A stretch of 64,000 bases of DNA from Actinophytocola sp. (GCF_009379765.1 NZ_WHTD01000022.1:1-64000), one strand, 5' to 3'; positions 34,845-43,685 are shown, numbered from the stretch's first letter. The notes: generated by a model from the sequence alone, not told the origin. Numbers and translations: made by a program.

Positions 34845-34882
34845 GAACGCGGGGCGGTCATGCATTCGGCCGTCCCGCGTTC
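34845..34882 (+). terminator. Terminator hairpin after the sseA operon
   Basis: A 13-bp stem (34845-34857 with 34870-34882, one G-T pair) with a 12-nt loop, 15 nt after the DUF1416 stop. It also lies directly upstream of the TATCCT box of the next gene. Confidence 0.75.
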
Positions 34883-34897
34883 GCATATCCTCGCCGG

Positions 34898-34999
34898 GTG
34901 GAACTGTTCTGGACCGTCCTGTTGATCATCACGGCACTCGCCGGCACCGCACTTCTGGGCCGCACGGCCCACCGCCTGCACGCGGGGTCGGACCGATGA
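34898..34999 (+). CDS. 33-residue single-helix membrane peptide
   Basis: GTG 34898 follows a TATCCT box by 6 nt, suggesting a leaderless start. The product has one membrane helix (VELFWTVLLIITALAGTALL) and a short basic tail GRTAHRLHAGSDR. The stop overlaps the nitrobindin ATG by 4 nt, so it is translationally coupled to it. Function unknown. The conserved promoter box, coupling and clean helix make it a likely real gene. Confidence 0.6.
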   Translation: MELFWTVLLIITALAGTALLGRTAHRLHAGSDR

Positions 35000-35634
35000 G
35001 CGACGCAGAGGGCAACCCGGTTCCTGGCAGTGGTGACGCGGCACTGCGGGCAGCGGCGCAGCGAGCCGCCACCACCCGCGAACGCAACCTCCCACAGTGG
35101 GAGGACCTGCCTGTCCCGAACGACACGGCGAACCTGCGCGACGGCGCCAGCCTGAACGACGCCCTGCTGCCGCTGCTGCCGCTGATCGGTGTGTGGCGCG
35201 GCGAGGGCGAGGTCGTCTACCCCACGATCGACGGGGCGCACTTCGGCCAGCAGATCACCTTCGCCCACGACGGCAGGCCGTTCGTCTTCTACGAGTCCCG
35301 CGCGTGGCTGCTGGACGCGGACGGCAAGGCCATCCGCCCGGCGGCACGCGAGGTCGGCTGGTGGCGCCCGCGGCCCGACGAGACGATCGAGGTCCTGCTG
35401 GCGCACGCGACGGGCATCGTGGAGATCTTCTACGGCGAGCCGCGCACCCAGACGTCCTGGGAGCTCGCCACGGACGTCACGATGCGCACGTCCTCGGCCA
35501 AGGACGTCACCGGCGCGAAGCGGCTGTACGGCCTGGTCAACAACGGCGACCTGGCCTACGTCGAGGAGCGGGCGATGGTCGGCCAGCCACTGCAGCCGCA
35601 CACGTCGGCCTACCTGCGCCGCGTCGCCGGCTGA
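34996..35634 (+). CDS. Nitrobindin-like heme-binding protein (FABP family, DUF1794)
   Basis: 212 residues. Begins inside the previous stop. The beta-barrel signature GVWRGEGEVVYPTI (the GxWxGxG motif) and YESRAWLLDADGKAIRPAAREVGWWR are typical of nitrobindins; a histidine near the C-terminus (LQPHTSAYLRRV) corresponds to the proximal heme ligand. Such proteins bind ferric heme and react with peroxynitrite or NO. The first 55 residues are a variable extension. Cytoplasmic. Confidence 0.88.
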   Translation: MSDAEGNPVPGSGDAALRAAAQRAATTRERNLPQWEDLPVPNDTANLRDGASLNDALLPLLPLIGVWRGEGEVVYPTIDGAHFGQQITFAHDGRPFVFYESRAWLLDADGKAIRPAAREVGWWRPRPDETIEVLLAHATGIVEIFYGEPRTQTSWELATDVTMRTSSAKDVTGAKRLYGLVNNGDLAYVEERAMVGQPLQPHTSAYLRRVAG

Positions 35635-35679
35635 CCCGGACCCGCCCGGCCGAACCACGGATCGCCGAGCACCGCTGAG

Positions 35680-35691
35680 TTGCGATCGCAA
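35680..35691. promoter_or_regulatory. Perfect 12-bp palindrome between convergent genes
   Basis: TTGCGATCGCAA, in the 187-nt gap between the convergent nitrobindin and isomerase genes. Could be a protein site; unlikely a terminator because there is no loop. No known factor assigned. Confidence 0.35.
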
Positions 35692-35785
35692 ACGCCCAAG
35701 GCCATGGCTGAGCGCTTTCGCCTGGGGGTCCCCTGTTTTCACACTACCGGCGTGGACCGACGAGTCAGGGTGGTCGGCGGCGTGG

Positions 35786-35814
35786 TTGTGGACAACTCCG
35801 CGGCCTGTGGACAA
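35786..35814. promoter_or_regulatory. Pair of DnaA-box-like sequences (19-bp period)
   Basis: TTGTGGACAA at 35786-35795 and CTGTGGACAA at 35805-35814, i.e. two boxes whose complements are TTGTCCACAA and TTGTCCACAG, offset by 19 bp. This equals or nearly equals the actinobacterial DnaA box. A similar pair in opposite orientation lies at 49567-49595. Confidence 0.5.
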
Positions 35815-35821
35815 CGGACCG

Positions 35822-36445
35822 TCAGGGACGCGGCACGCCGTACCAGCGCCATTTCGTGAGGCGTTCGTGGCCGGGGAGCTCGCCGCGGCCGGTGGCCCAC
35901 AGCAGGGTCGGCCACGGTTCGGTGTCCTTCGGCGCGTCCGGGAACAGCCGGGTGAGCACCTCGGCGCACAGGTCGGCGGGTGGCGTCCAGGCGAGGCCGA
36001 GACCGCCGGCGAGGTCGTGCGTGTGGACCAGGGTCTCGACGGCGCCCATCGCGGCGAAGCCCTCGGGGTCCGCGATCCCGAAGCCGTGGAACGCGCGGAC
36101 CTCCGGCGACCTGGTCCGCACCATCGCGACCAGCAGCGCGCCGCACGCCTCCAGTACCTGCAGGAGGCCGGTGGGCCCGGCCGAGCGGTCGGCGTGCACC
36201 GCGTTGTGCGGGCCGCCGGGTCGGCGGGGCTCCCAGAGGAACGGGACGTCACCGGTGAGCGACGGCGTGCGCAGGGTCAGCTGGACGGCGTACTGGAACA
36301 GGTCGTCGGCGAGGTGCTCGACGGTCTCCCAGCAGGTCCACTCGAGCGAGCCGGCCTTGCCGTCCCAGTCGGCCGACGAGGCCCGCAGCAGCGTGGCCAG
36401 GGAGAGCTGGACCGCCCGGTCGAGGTGCTCGGCGGTGACGGTCAC
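35822..36445 (-). CDS. Maleylpyruvate isomerase-like (DinB-fold) protein
   Basis: 207 residues from GTG 36445, which overlaps the pabC stop by 4 nt. It contains the DinB/MDMPI four-helix pattern: TCWETVEHLADDLFQYA at the metal-binding helix, GAVETLVHTHDLAGGLG with a second His pair, then a short C-terminal part. Mycothiol-dependent isomerases and S-transferases belong here; the substrate cannot be read from sequence. Mycothiol synthesis (mshD) in the same window fits. Confidence 0.78.
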   Translation of the reverse strand: MTVTAEHLDRAVQLSLATLLRASSADWDGKAGSLEWTCWETVEHLADDLFQYAVQLTLRTPSLTGDVPFLWEPRRPGGPHNAVHADRSAGPTGLLQVLEACGALLVAMVRTRSPEVRAFHGFGIADPEGFAAMGAVETLVHTHDLAGGLGLAWTPPADLCAEVLTRLFPDAPKDTEPWPTLLWATGRGELPGHERLTKWRWYGVPRP

Positions 36446-37287
36446 CGATACTCGGACTCGTACAGCGCGCCGAGCTCGCCGTGCAGCCACGTGGCATCCG
36501 GCAGCGCCACGCCGTCGAGCGTGTGCACCCGGGTGATCTTGCGGACGCTCGACGCGAGGAACAGGCCGTCCGCCTCGGTCAGCTCGGCGAAGGTCAGCGG
36601 CTCCACCTTGGTCACCCAGCCGGCCTGCTCGGCGGCCCGGAACAGCGCGCCCTGGGTCGTGCCCGGCAGGATCCCGCTCGACGGCGGCGTGGTGCGCAGC
36701 GTCCGCCCCCGCACGACGACCACCGACGACGTCGGGCCCTCGAGCACCGAGCCGTCGGCCGCGATGAAGATCGCCTCCTCGGCGTCATGCGCCTCGGCGT
36801 AGCGGATGGCGGCCATGTTCACCGCGTAGGACAGCGACTTGGCGCCCAGGAGCAGCCACGGCGCCCGCGCCACGATCTCGGGCTCGTAGCCGCGGTCCAG
36901 CGTCACCGCGCGCACCCCGGTCGCCCGGTTGCGCAGCGTCCTCGCGCCGATCGGCATGCCCAGCGCGAACCCGGTCGGCGTGCCGTCGCCGAACTCCGGG
37001 CCGCGCGTGTAGACGAGCTTGAGCGCCATCTCCGAGTCGCCCTGCCAGGCGTCGAGCACGACCCGCACGCAGCGTTCCCACTGCGGGCGGTCGGGCGGTG
37101 GCAGCTGGAGCATCGCCGCCGAGCGCGCCAGCCGGTCCAGGTGCGGACCCAGCTCGCGCGGTTCGCCGGCCACCACCAGGATCGTCTCGAAGATCCCGTC
37201 GCCGCGGATCAGGCCCAGGTCGTCGACCCGAAGGTGCCGCGCTTCGGGGTCGGCCAGCGTTCCGTCCAGCATCGCAAGCACCCGCAT
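36442..37287 (-). CDS. pabC: 4-amino-4-deoxychorismate lyase (PLP fold type IV)
   Basis: 281 residues, ATG 37287. PLP lysine K150 is in WLLLGAKSLSY; further markers are GDGIFETILV, IFIAADGSVLEGPTSSVVVV and LPGTTQGAL. It splits aminodeoxychorismate to p-aminobenzoate and pyruvate for folate synthesis. A branched-chain or D-amino-acid aminotransferase is the alternative within this fold, but the short length and neighbourhood favour PabC. A TAGGCT box ends 6 nt before the ATG. Divergent from the fur gene. Confidence 0.85.
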   Translation of the reverse strand: MRVLAMLDGTLADPEARHLRVDDLGLIRGDGIFETILVVAGEPRELGPHLDRLARSAAMLQLPPPDRPQWERCVRVVLDAWQGDSEMALKLVYTRGPEFGDGTPTGFALGMPIGARTLRNRATGVRAVTLDRGYEPEIVARAPWLLLGAKSLSYAVNMAAIRYAEAHDAEEAIFIAADGSVLEGPTSSVVVVRGRTLRTTPPSSGILPGTTQGALFRAAEQAGWVTKVEPLTFAELTEADGLFLASSVRKITRVHTLDGVALPDATWLHGELGALYESEYR

Positions 37288-37293
37288 ACCGGC

Positions 37294-37319
37294 AGCCTAC
37301 TCAGCCGCGCGCCTACGAT
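37294..37319. promoter_or_regulatory. Divergent leaderless promoters of pabC and fur
   Basis: Minus-strand TAGGCT (37294-37299) is 6 nt from the pabC ATG, and plus-strand TACGAT (37314-37319) is 7 nt from the fur GTG. Both -10 boxes fall within the 39-bp gap, so the -35 region of each promoter overlaps the other gene. Confidence 0.65.
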
Positions 37320-37326
37320 TTGTGGC

Positions 37327-37782
37327 GTGGAGACCGTGAGCATGCGCGACATCGAAGCGGAGCGGGCCCAGCTCCGGGAGACGCTGCACCGCCGTGGAAT
37401 GCGCATGACCCCGCAACGCCAACTCGTCCTGGACGCGCTGCTCGAGCTGGCGCACGCCACCCCGGAACGGGTCTGCCAGCAGGTCCAGCGCAGCACCCCG
37501 ACGGTCAACATCACCACGATCTACCGCACGCTCGAGCTGCTGGAGAACCTCGGCATCGTGCGGCACACCCACCTCGGCCACGGTGCGCCCACCTACTCGG
37601 TGCACGAACACCGCCACGTCCACCTGGTGTGCCACGACTGCGGCGACGTGATCGAGGCACCGTGCGAGCTGATGGACGAGCTGCGCGGAACACTGCGCGC
37701 CCGGTACGGGTTCGCACTGGATGCCAGCCACCTCGCACTTTCCGGCAGCTGCCGCAACTGCTCGGGTCAGGAGCCGTCATGA
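37327..37782 (+). CDS. Fur-family metalloregulator
   Basis: 151 residues from GTG 37327. Winged-helix domain: RGMRMTPQRQLVLDALLE and NITTIYRTLELLENLGIVRH. Dimerisation and metal domain: HEHRHVHLVCHDCGDVIEA, ending in SGSCRNCSG; the two CxxC pairs would hold structural zinc. Whether it senses iron, zinc or manganese cannot be read, though the region before ygfZ (an Fe-S factor) hints at iron. The stop overlaps ygfZ by 4 nt. Confidence 0.92.
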   Translation: METVSMRDIEAERAQLRETLHRRGMRMTPQRQLVLDALLELAHATPERVCQQVQRSTPTVNITTIYRTLELLENLGIVRHTHLGHGAPTYSVHEHRHVHLVCHDCGDVIEAPCELMDELRGTLRARYGFALDASHLALSGSCRNCSGQEPS

Positions 37783-38882
37783 CCTCACCGATCCTCGACG
37801 TACCGGGCGCGGTGCCGCCCCCGGACGGCGCGCCGGACCAGGGCGTGCCGTGGCACTTCGGCGACCCGTTCGCCGAGCAGCGGGCCGCCGCGCGCAAGGT
37901 CGCCGTCGTCGACCGGTCGAACCGGGAGCTGATCGCGGTCACCGGACCGGACCGGCTCGGGTGGCTGCACCTGGTCATCTCCCAGCACGTCACCGAGCTG
38001 GCCGACGGCGCCGGCACCGAGGCGCTGGTGCTCGACAGCCTGGGCAGGGTCGACGCACACATGGCGGTCGCACACCTCGACGAGACCGTGTGGCTCGACA
38101 CCGAGCCCGGCGCGTCGGCCACGGGCCTGCGCGGTGGCACGCAGACGCTGCTCTCCTACCTCGAGTCGATGGTGTTCTGGTCGAAGGTGGAGCTGCGGGA
38201 CGCGACGGCCGAGCGGGCCGTGCTGTCGCTGCTGGGTCCCGAAACCGACGACCTGCTGGCGTCGGTCGTGCTGCCGGTGCCGGCCGCGCCGTACGAGGTG
38301 GCCGGTGCCGAGGGCGTGCTCGTGCGGCGCATGCCGGTGGGCGTCGACCTGCTCGTGCCCCGGGACCGGCTCACGCACTGGTGGGACCGGCTGGCCGCGG
38401 GCGGCGCGCGGCCGATGGGCAGCTGGGGTTACGAGGCGTTCCGGGTCGAGGCCGCGCGGGCCAGGATTGGGGTGGACACCGACGACCGCACGATCCCGCA
38501 CGAGGTCGGCTGGATCGGCGTCGCCGCGCACGTGGCCAAGGGCTGCTACCGCGGCCAGGAGACCGTGTCGAAGGTGCACAACGTGGGCCGGCCGCCGCGC
38601 CGGATGCTGCTGCTGCACCTGGACGGTTCGCCGGAGGTGCAGCCCGAGACCGGCGACCCGGTACTGCTCGGCGAGCGGACCGTGGGCCGGGTCGGGTCGG
38701 TCGCGCGGCACCACGAGCTCGGCCCGATCGCGCTGGCGCTGGTCAAGTACTCGGTGCCGCTGGACGCCGAGCTGCTGGCCGGTGCGGAGGACCGCGTCGT
38801 CCAGGCCGCCATCGACCCCGACTCCGTGCCCGAGGCCACCCCGGGCCTCGGTCGAGAGGCGGCCCGCCGGCTGCGTGGCTGA
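37779..38882 (+). CDS. ygfZ: Folate-binding Fe-S cluster assembly protein YgfZ
   Basis: 367 residues, ATGA overlap with the Fur gene. It has the aminomethyltransferase-like fold (RSNRELIAVTGPDRLGWLHLV, LVLDSLGRVDAHMAV) and the diagnostic motif KGCYRGQE at residues 254-261. YgfZ uses tetrahydrofolate to help mature Fe-S enzymes such as MiaB. The operon with a Fur regulator suggests metal-dependent expression. Length is normal for actinobacteria. Confidence 0.94.
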   Translation: MTSPILDVPGAVPPPDGAPDQGVPWHFGDPFAEQRAAARKVAVVDRSNRELIAVTGPDRLGWLHLVISQHVTELADGAGTEALVLDSLGRVDAHMAVAHLDETVWLDTEPGASATGLRGGTQTLLSYLESMVFWSKVELRDATAERAVLSLLGPETDDLLASVVLPVPAAPYEVAGAEGVLVRRMPVGVDLLVPRDRLTHWWDRLAAGGARPMGSWGYEAFRVEAARARIGVDTDDRTIPHEVGWIGVAAHVAKGCYRGQETVSKVHNVGRPPRRMLLLHLDGSPEVQPETGDPVLLGERTVGRVGSVARHHELGPIALALVKYSVPLDAELLAGAEDRVVQAAIDPDSVPEATPGLGREAARRLRG

Positions 38883-38897
38883 CTACGATCCGGTGCC

Positions 38898-39728
38898 ATG
38901 ACGTCAGGGACCCTGATCACCGTTGCGCCGACGGGTGCCGAACATGCCAAGTCGGACGTGCCGAACCTGCCGGTCACGCTGGAGGAGCTGGTCGCGGAGG
39001 CGGTGGCCTGCGAGGCCGCGGGCGCCGCGATGATCCACGTGCACATCCGCGGCGCGGACACCAAGCCGACGCTCGACCTGCGGCGCCTGAAGGACACCGT
39101 CGCGGCGCTTCGGGAGCGGACGAACCTGGTCGTACAGCTGTCGACGGGCGGCGCGGTGACCGACCTCGAGGACCACCGGCTGCGCGTGCTCGAGGCGATG
39201 CCGGACTCGGCCTCGTGCACGATGGGCACGGTCAACTTCGGCGACGACGTCTTCATGAACCGCTGGGAGTTCGTAGTCGAGCTGCACAAGCGGATGCAGG
39301 AGCGGCGGATCGTGCCGGAGTACGAGATCTTCGACATCGGCCAGCTGGCGAGCCTGCGCCGGCTGCTGGACCGGCACGGCCTGCCCGCCGGCGGGCACGT
39401 GCACGTCGACCTGGTGATGGGTGTGCCCGGCGGCATGCCGGGTGACCCGGAGACGCTGGTCGCCGCGCTGCGAGCCATCCCTTCCGGGGCGACGTTCTCG
39501 GCGACGGGCATCGGGCGGACGTCGTTGCCGGTGATGCTGGCGTCGCTGTCCGCGGGTGGGCACCTGCGGGTCGGCATGGAGGACACGGTGTCCTACGCGC
39601 GAGGGGAGCGCGTCCGGGACAACGCTCAGCTGGTCTCGCGGGCCGCGGAGCTCGCGTCCGTGGCCCAGCGGCCACCGCTGTCGGCGGACGAGGCGCGGAC
39701 GTTGATCGGGGTTGCGCAAAGCAACTGA
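38898..39728 (+). CDS. BKACE-family beta-keto acid cleavage enzyme (DUF849)
   Basis: 276 residues. Zinc-ligand motif MIHVHIRG (HxH), then LVVQLSTGGAVTD, NFGDDVFMN, EYEIFDIGQL and VGMEDTVSYARGE, all characteristic of the 3-keto-5-aminohexanoate cleavage enzyme family. Such enzymes use acetyl-CoA and zinc to split beta-keto acids. The actual substrate here is unknown. A TACGAT box lies 8 nt before the ATG, so a leaderless promoter of its own is likely even though ygfZ ends 15 nt upstream. Confidence 0.9.
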   Translation: MTSGTLITVAPTGAEHAKSDVPNLPVTLEELVAEAVACEAAGAAMIHVHIRGADTKPTLDLRRLKDTVAALRERTNLVVQLSTGGAVTDLEDHRLRVLEAMPDSASCTMGTVNFGDDVFMNRWEFVVELHKRMQERRIVPEYEIFDIGQLASLRRLLDRHGLPAGGHVHVDLVMGVPGGMPGDPETLVAALRAIPSGATFSATGIGRTSLPVMLASLSAGGHLRVGMEDTVSYARGERVRDNAQLVSRAAELASVAQRPPLSADEARTLIGVAQSN

Positions 39729-39787
39729 GTCACTGGGTGAGACATCCAGGTTGGCGACAACCCGCTCCGTACCGGAGGATGGACGAT

Positions 39788-40366
39788 GTGATCGAAGTCC
39801 GACCAGGTGGCCGCAGGCGTATCGACCGGGTGCTCGCGCCGGACTACGTGGCCCACCTGACGCAGCTCGACCTGACCGAGGTCCGCGCGCGCCGCGACGA
39901 CGCCGCGCAGGAGGAGACCGACCTGTCCTACCTGCGCAGGCTGCTGCACGGGCGGATCGACATCGTGAGGGCGGAGCAGAAGCGCCGGGCGGAGGGCGGC
40001 TCGAGCTCGGTGGTGGAGCGCCTCGCCGAGATCCTCGCGGACAACGCGGTGGGCCAGTCCCCGGCCGGCTCCGGCCGGCACCAGCCCCTCGAGCCCTCCC
40101 GCGCGGAGGCGCACCGCCGGCACGTCGAGGCGCTCGTCTCGGACGCGGACCTGTCCGACGTGGGCTCGCTGCCGGACGAGCGGTTGGATCTCGCGCTGCG
40201 GACCTACGCGGCGGAGGAGGCGTCGGTGTCCCAGCGCCGGCGTGAGGTGCAGAAGGTCGTCGACCTCCTGAACGACGAGATCGGCGGCCGCTACCGGGCG
40301 GGCAGCGCCTCGGTGGACCGGCTGCTCGCCGCCGAACGCGGCGAGGACCCAGCCGACGAGCACTAG
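39788..40366 (+). CDS. rsiG: RsiG/AmfC-like c-di-GMP-responsive anti-sigma factor
   Basis: 192 residues from GTG 39788, 9 nt after GGAGG; the ATG at 39779 touches the site. The start GRRRIDRVLAPDYVAHL is the AmfC/RsiG hallmark. Two helices carry the c-di-GMP motif E(X)3S(X)2R(X)3Q(X)3D: the second (40217-40264) is perfect, while the first (39914-39961) has His in place of Gln at 39947-39949. In Streptomyces, RsiG with c-di-GMP holds the sporulation sigma factor WhiG inactive. A sigma target here is inferred. The stop codon lies within the inverted repeat of the adjoining element. Confidence 0.85.
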   Translation: MIEVRPGGRRRIDRVLAPDYVAHLTQLDLTEVRARRDDAAQEETDLSYLRRLLHGRIDIVRAEQKRRAEGGSSSVVERLAEILADNAVGQSPAGSGRHQPLEPSRAEAHRRHVEALVSDADLSDVGSLPDERLDLALRTYAAEEASVSQRRREVQKVVDLLNDEIGGRYRAGSASVDRLLAAERGEDPADEH

Positions 40367-40529
40367 TGTCGCGTGACCCTGAAACCTTTACGCCAGCTGC
40401 GGCCCACGCGGCCCCTGGCGGCGTTGGAGAAAAGCCCAAGTACATCCAGTACGAGCGGCTTTCCTCCGCCTTGCCAGGAACCACGTGGATCCACAGCGGA
40501 CGCAAAGGAACAGGATCACGCGACACTAG
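40363..40529. mobile_element. MITE-like element: 167 bp, long imperfect inverted repeat
   Basis: Both ends start with CTAGTGTCGCGTGA read inward, and about 60 bases of each arm pair with roughly three quarters identity; the centre (GGAGAAAAGCC with GGCTTTCCTCC) pairs too, so the whole element can fold into one hairpin. It has no coding capacity. CTAG at both outer ends could be a duplicated palindromic target. It supplies the stop codons of both convergent neighbours and may act as their bidirectional terminator. Confidence 0.65.
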
Positions 40530-41425
40530 TTGAAACGTTCGCGCACGGCCAGGTCGCCCCAGAAGTCGCGCAGGCGTTCGAAGTAGGCGGCGATCTCGTC
40601 GACGTCCTCGCGTTCGAGCGCGTCCACGATCCCGTTCACGTCGGCCGCCGACGTGTCCTCCACCATCTCCTCGTCGTCCAGGAGCTGGACCAGGCCGCCG
40701 TAGTCGAGCTCCACCGCCGAGTGCGGGTGGAAGTGCTCGAGCCACCGGCCGGTGTCCTCGAGCACCTTCGTCGGGCCTTGGTCGCCGAGCACCCGCTCGG
40801 CCAGGGAGTGCGCCTTGGCCACCCGCCTGCGGGCGTCGGCCATCGCCACCCGCCAGCAGACCTGGCGGCGGGCGTCCTCGCGGGTGGCGACCACGATGTG
40901 CCGGTGCGCCGGGTCGACCAGGGTGAACCACGGCAGCGGCACCGTCCATGTCGTCGACACGATGTGCACGGCCCCGCCCGGGAGGTCCGACAGGACCGTC
41001 GCCGCCTTCTCCCGCACGGAGTCCATGGATCCGGTCAACGCCACCGCCCGCAACGCCGGATGCGACGAGGTCAGGAACCCGACCAGCGCCGCGGCCGACC
41101 TGGCCCGCACGTCCAGCGGGCACACCAGCGGACCCGGACCGACCGTGGCCTGGTCGATCGGGACCTCCGCCGGGTCGAGTACGAGCACGTCCCGCAGCGC
41201 GCGCGGGGACGGGTCACCGTTGGCGAGCTCACCGGGCAGTAGCGTCGGCGGCACGGACAGTTGTGATCTGAGCCACATGTCGCGCTCGCGCTCACCGACC
41301 GTCGCGTAGTCGAGGTGGTTGGTCTCCAGAGCCTCGCGAAGGCGCTTGGCGACGGCCTCGTCGAACGCGGACAACGGTTCGTACACCCTGAGGTAGGCGA
41401 CGAACGGTCGAGGCACGAGAGGCAT
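40526..41425 (-). CDS. Conserved hypothetical actinobacterial protein
   Basis: 299 residues from ATG 41425; GTG 41455 is an alternative. The N-terminus PLVPRPFVAYLRVYEPLSAFD and the middle VHIVSTTWTVPLPWFTLVDP look like structured alpha/beta sequence; the C-terminal third is acidic (DDEEMVEDTSAADVNGIVDALEREDVDEIAAYFERLR). No signal or membrane segment. Not recognised. It is convergent with rsiG and divergent from DUF3073. In-frame throughout and with clear codon bias, so it is a real gene. Confidence 0.75.
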   Translation of the reverse strand: MPLVPRPFVAYLRVYEPLSAFDEAVAKRLREALETNHLDYATVGERERDMWLRSQLSVPPTLLPGELANGDPSPRALRDVLVLDPAEVPIDQATVGPGPLVCPLDVRARSAAALVGFLTSSHPALRAVALTGSMDSVREKAATVLSDLPGGAVHIVSTTWTVPLPWFTLVDPAHRHIVVATREDARRQVCWRVAMADARRRVAKAHSLAERVLGDQGPTKVLEDTGRWLEHFHPHSAVELDYGGLVQLLDDEEMVEDTSAADVNGIVDALEREDVDEIAAYFERLRDFWGDLAVRERFN

Positions 41426-41636
41426 CGTGTCACGAACGATCGGGTGGGCGGTCACAGGGCGATCACCGAGGCTCGGCGAGGCCGCCGAACGAACCAACCG
41501 AACCGCCGAGAGAACGCCGTGCCCCTTCGCACAGAACCCGGTCGGCACGGTACGGTAGTTACAGGAACCAAATGTCGAGATCTGCGGGGCCGCCGATTCC
41601 CCCGGCCGCCCCGTCACTGTGCGAGGGGGTCGAGCC

Positions 41637-41816
41637 ATGGGGCGCGGCCGGGCGAAGGCTAAGCAGACCAAGGTGGCCCGAGAGCTCAAATACAGCACTC
41701 AACACACCGATTTCGAGGCTCTGCAACGTGAGCTGTCGAGCCAGACTGGCTCAGACGGCAACGGCGGAGAACAGTTCGACGACGACGACTACGAGGACGA
41801 CAACTACCGTCGTTGA
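41637..41816 (+). CDS. DUF3073 protein
   Basis: 59 residues: a basic start MGRGRAKAKQTKVARELKYS, then TDFEALQRELS and an acidic tail DDDDYEDDNYRR. This is the compact DUF3073 family of actinobacteria, often near purM/purF. Function unknown; the basic/acidic split suggests nucleic acid or ribosome contact. GAGGGGG lies 7 nt before the ATG. It ends 10 nt from the convergent iolD stop. Confidence 0.9.
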   Translation: MGRGRAKAKQTKVARELKYSTQHTDFEALQRELSSQTGSDGNGGEQFDDDDYEDDNYRR

Positions 41817-41825
41817 TCGTCTGGT

Positions 41826-43685
41826 TCAGGGGCGGCCCAGGTAGCGAACCTGGTCGGACTTCGCCTTGTCCAACGCCTCTCGTGCGTCGGTGACGTCTGG
41901 GTACGCCGAGTACTCGGGCACGCCCACCTCCCACCACGCTCCGGCGTCCGTCCACGCGGACGGATGGGTGCGGATCACCACGACGGCCACCCGGCCGGCC
42001 CGTGCGTGCTCGCGCGCCTGCCGGTAGGCGGCGCGGAGGCGGGTGAGGTCCGGAACGGACAGCACCGCGCAACCCAGCGACGCCGCGTGCGAGGCGAAGT
42101 CAACCCGGGGCGGTTGCGCCTGTAGCGAACGGGCGTCGGCGTACATGTTGTTGAACCCCGGCGCGCCGTTGCCCCGCTGCAGCCGGTCGATCACCGCGTA
42201 GCCGTCGTTGTCGCACACGACGGCCACGAACCCGTGGCCGGCGAACGCGGCGGAGAACAGCTCCGAGTTGAGCATCAGGTACGAGCCGTCGCCGAGCAGC
42301 GTCGTCACCACGCCCGACGCCCTGGCCATCGCCGCGCCCCACGCGCCGGCGATCTCGTAGCCCATGCACGAGAAGCCGTACTCGACATCCATTCCGGACT
42401 CCGGCGCGGCGACGGCGCGCCAGCCGCCGATCAGCTCGCCGGGCAGCCCGCCGGACGCGGTCATCACGTAGTCGCCCGCGCCGCTCTCCTCGTTGACGAC
42501 CCCGACGACCTGCGCGTAGGTCGGCAACCCGGCACCCGGCGCGCGGAGCCCGTCGACGTAGGAGTCCCAGCGCGCCCGTTCGGCGGCGGCCCGGTCCGAC
42601 CAGGACGCCGAGACCCGCCATGAGTCGAGCAGGCCCGCGAGGTCGCCGAGCGCCTCGTCGGCGTCCGCGACCAGCGCGAGGGCACCGTGCTTGACCGCGT
42701 CGAACCGCGCGGTGTTGATCGACACGAGCCGGACGTCCGGCGCGAACACCGACCAGGACGCCGTCGTGAAGTCCTGCAGTCGGGTGCCCACCGCGAGCAC
42801 CAGGTCGGCCTCGGCGGCCAGTGTGTTGGCCGACGCCGAGCCGGTGATGCCGAGCGGCCCGGCGTACAGCGGGTGGTCGTGGCGCAGCAGGGTGCGCCCG
42901 GCGGTGGTCTCGACCATCGGCACCCCGTGCCGTTCCGCGAGCGCCGACGCGCTGTGCGTCGCGCCGGAGTACCGGACGCCGCCGCCCAGCACGAGCAGCG
43001 GCCGGTGCGACGCGGCGACCGCGTCGGCGACCCGACCAAGCGCGTGCCGGTCCGGTCGCGGCCGCGGCGGCCGGTGGGTGACCGGCTCGAACAGCGCTAC
43101 CGGGAACTCGAACGCCTCCGCCTGCACGTCCTGCGGCAGGGCGAGAGTGACCGGCCCGCATTCGGCCGGATCGGTGAGCACCCGCGCGACCTGCGGCAAC
43201 GTGGCGATCAGCTGCTCGGGCCGCACGATCCGGTCGAAGTAGCGGCTGACCGCGCGGAACGCGTCGTTGACCGTGGCCGTGCCGTCGCCGAAGTGCTCGA
43301 CCTGCTGGAGCACCGGGTCCGGGGCGCGGTTGACGAACGTGTCGCCGGGCAGCAGGAGCAGCGGCAGCCGGTTCGCGTGCGCGACGCCTGCCGCGGTCAC
43401 CATGTTCAGCGCCCCCGGCCCGATCGAGGACGTGGCGACGCCGACCTGGCGGCGGTGGGTCGCCTTCGCGAAGCCCACCGCCGCCAGCGCCATGCCCTGC
43501 TCGTTGTGACCGCGCCACACCGGAAGACCGTCCTGCTCGGACAGGGCGGTGCCGAGGCCGAGCACGTTGCCGTGCCCGAAGATCGCGAACACGCCCGGGA
43601 ACAGCGGTGCGTCGGTGCCGTCGAGAAGCACGGTCCGCTGCGCGAGGAGCCAGCGGACCAGCGCCTGCGCGGTCGTCAGCCTCAC
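41826..43685 (-). CDS. iolD: IolD: trihydroxycyclohexane-1,2-dione hydrolase (ThDP enzyme)
   Basis: 619 residues from GTG 43685, which overlaps the ABC ATPase stop by 4 nt. It is a ThDP-dependent acetolactate-synthase-like enzyme: [17 protein letters not shown] at the cofactor glutamate, [14 protein letters not shown], and the ThDP-Mg motif [14 protein letters not shown] to [13 protein letters not shown]. IolD opens the inositol ring dione in the third catabolic step. Last gene of the operon as seen. iolB, iolC, iolA and iolJ are not in the window. Confidence 0.92.
   Translation of the reverse strand: MRLTTAQALVRWLLAQRTVLLDGTDAPLFPGVFAIFGHGNVLGLGTALSEQDGLPVWRGHNEQGMALAAVGFAKATHRRQVGVATSSIGPGALNMVTAAGVAHANRLPLLLLPGDTFVNRAPDPVLQQVEHFGDGTATVNDAFRAVSRYFDRIVRPEQLIATLPQVARVLTDPAECGPVTLALPQDVQAEAFEFPVALFEPVTHRPPRPRPDRHALGRVADAVAASHRPLLVLGGGVRYSGATHSASALAERHGVPMVETTAGRTLLRHDHPLYAGPLGITGSASANTLAAEADLVLAVGTRLQDFTTASWSVFAPDVRLVSINTARFDAVKHGALALVADADEALGDLAGLLDSWRVSASWSDRAAAERARWDSYVDGLRAPGAGLPTYAQVVGVVNEESGAGDYVMTASGGLPGELIGGWRAVAAPESGMDVEYGFSCMGYEIAGAWGAAMARASGVVTTLLGDGSYLMLNSELFSAAFAGHGFVAVVCDNDGYAVIDRLQRGNGAPGFNNMYADARSLQAQPPRVDFASHAASLGCAVLSVPDLTRLRAAYRQAREHARAGRVAVVVIRTHPSAWTDAGAWWEVGVPEYSAYPDVTDAREALDKAKSDQVRYLGRP

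Noticed and set aside
39737..39787. Longer start for RsiG at 39737 or 39779
   Set aside because: The GGAGG site is placed correctly for GTG 39788, and homology starts right after it.
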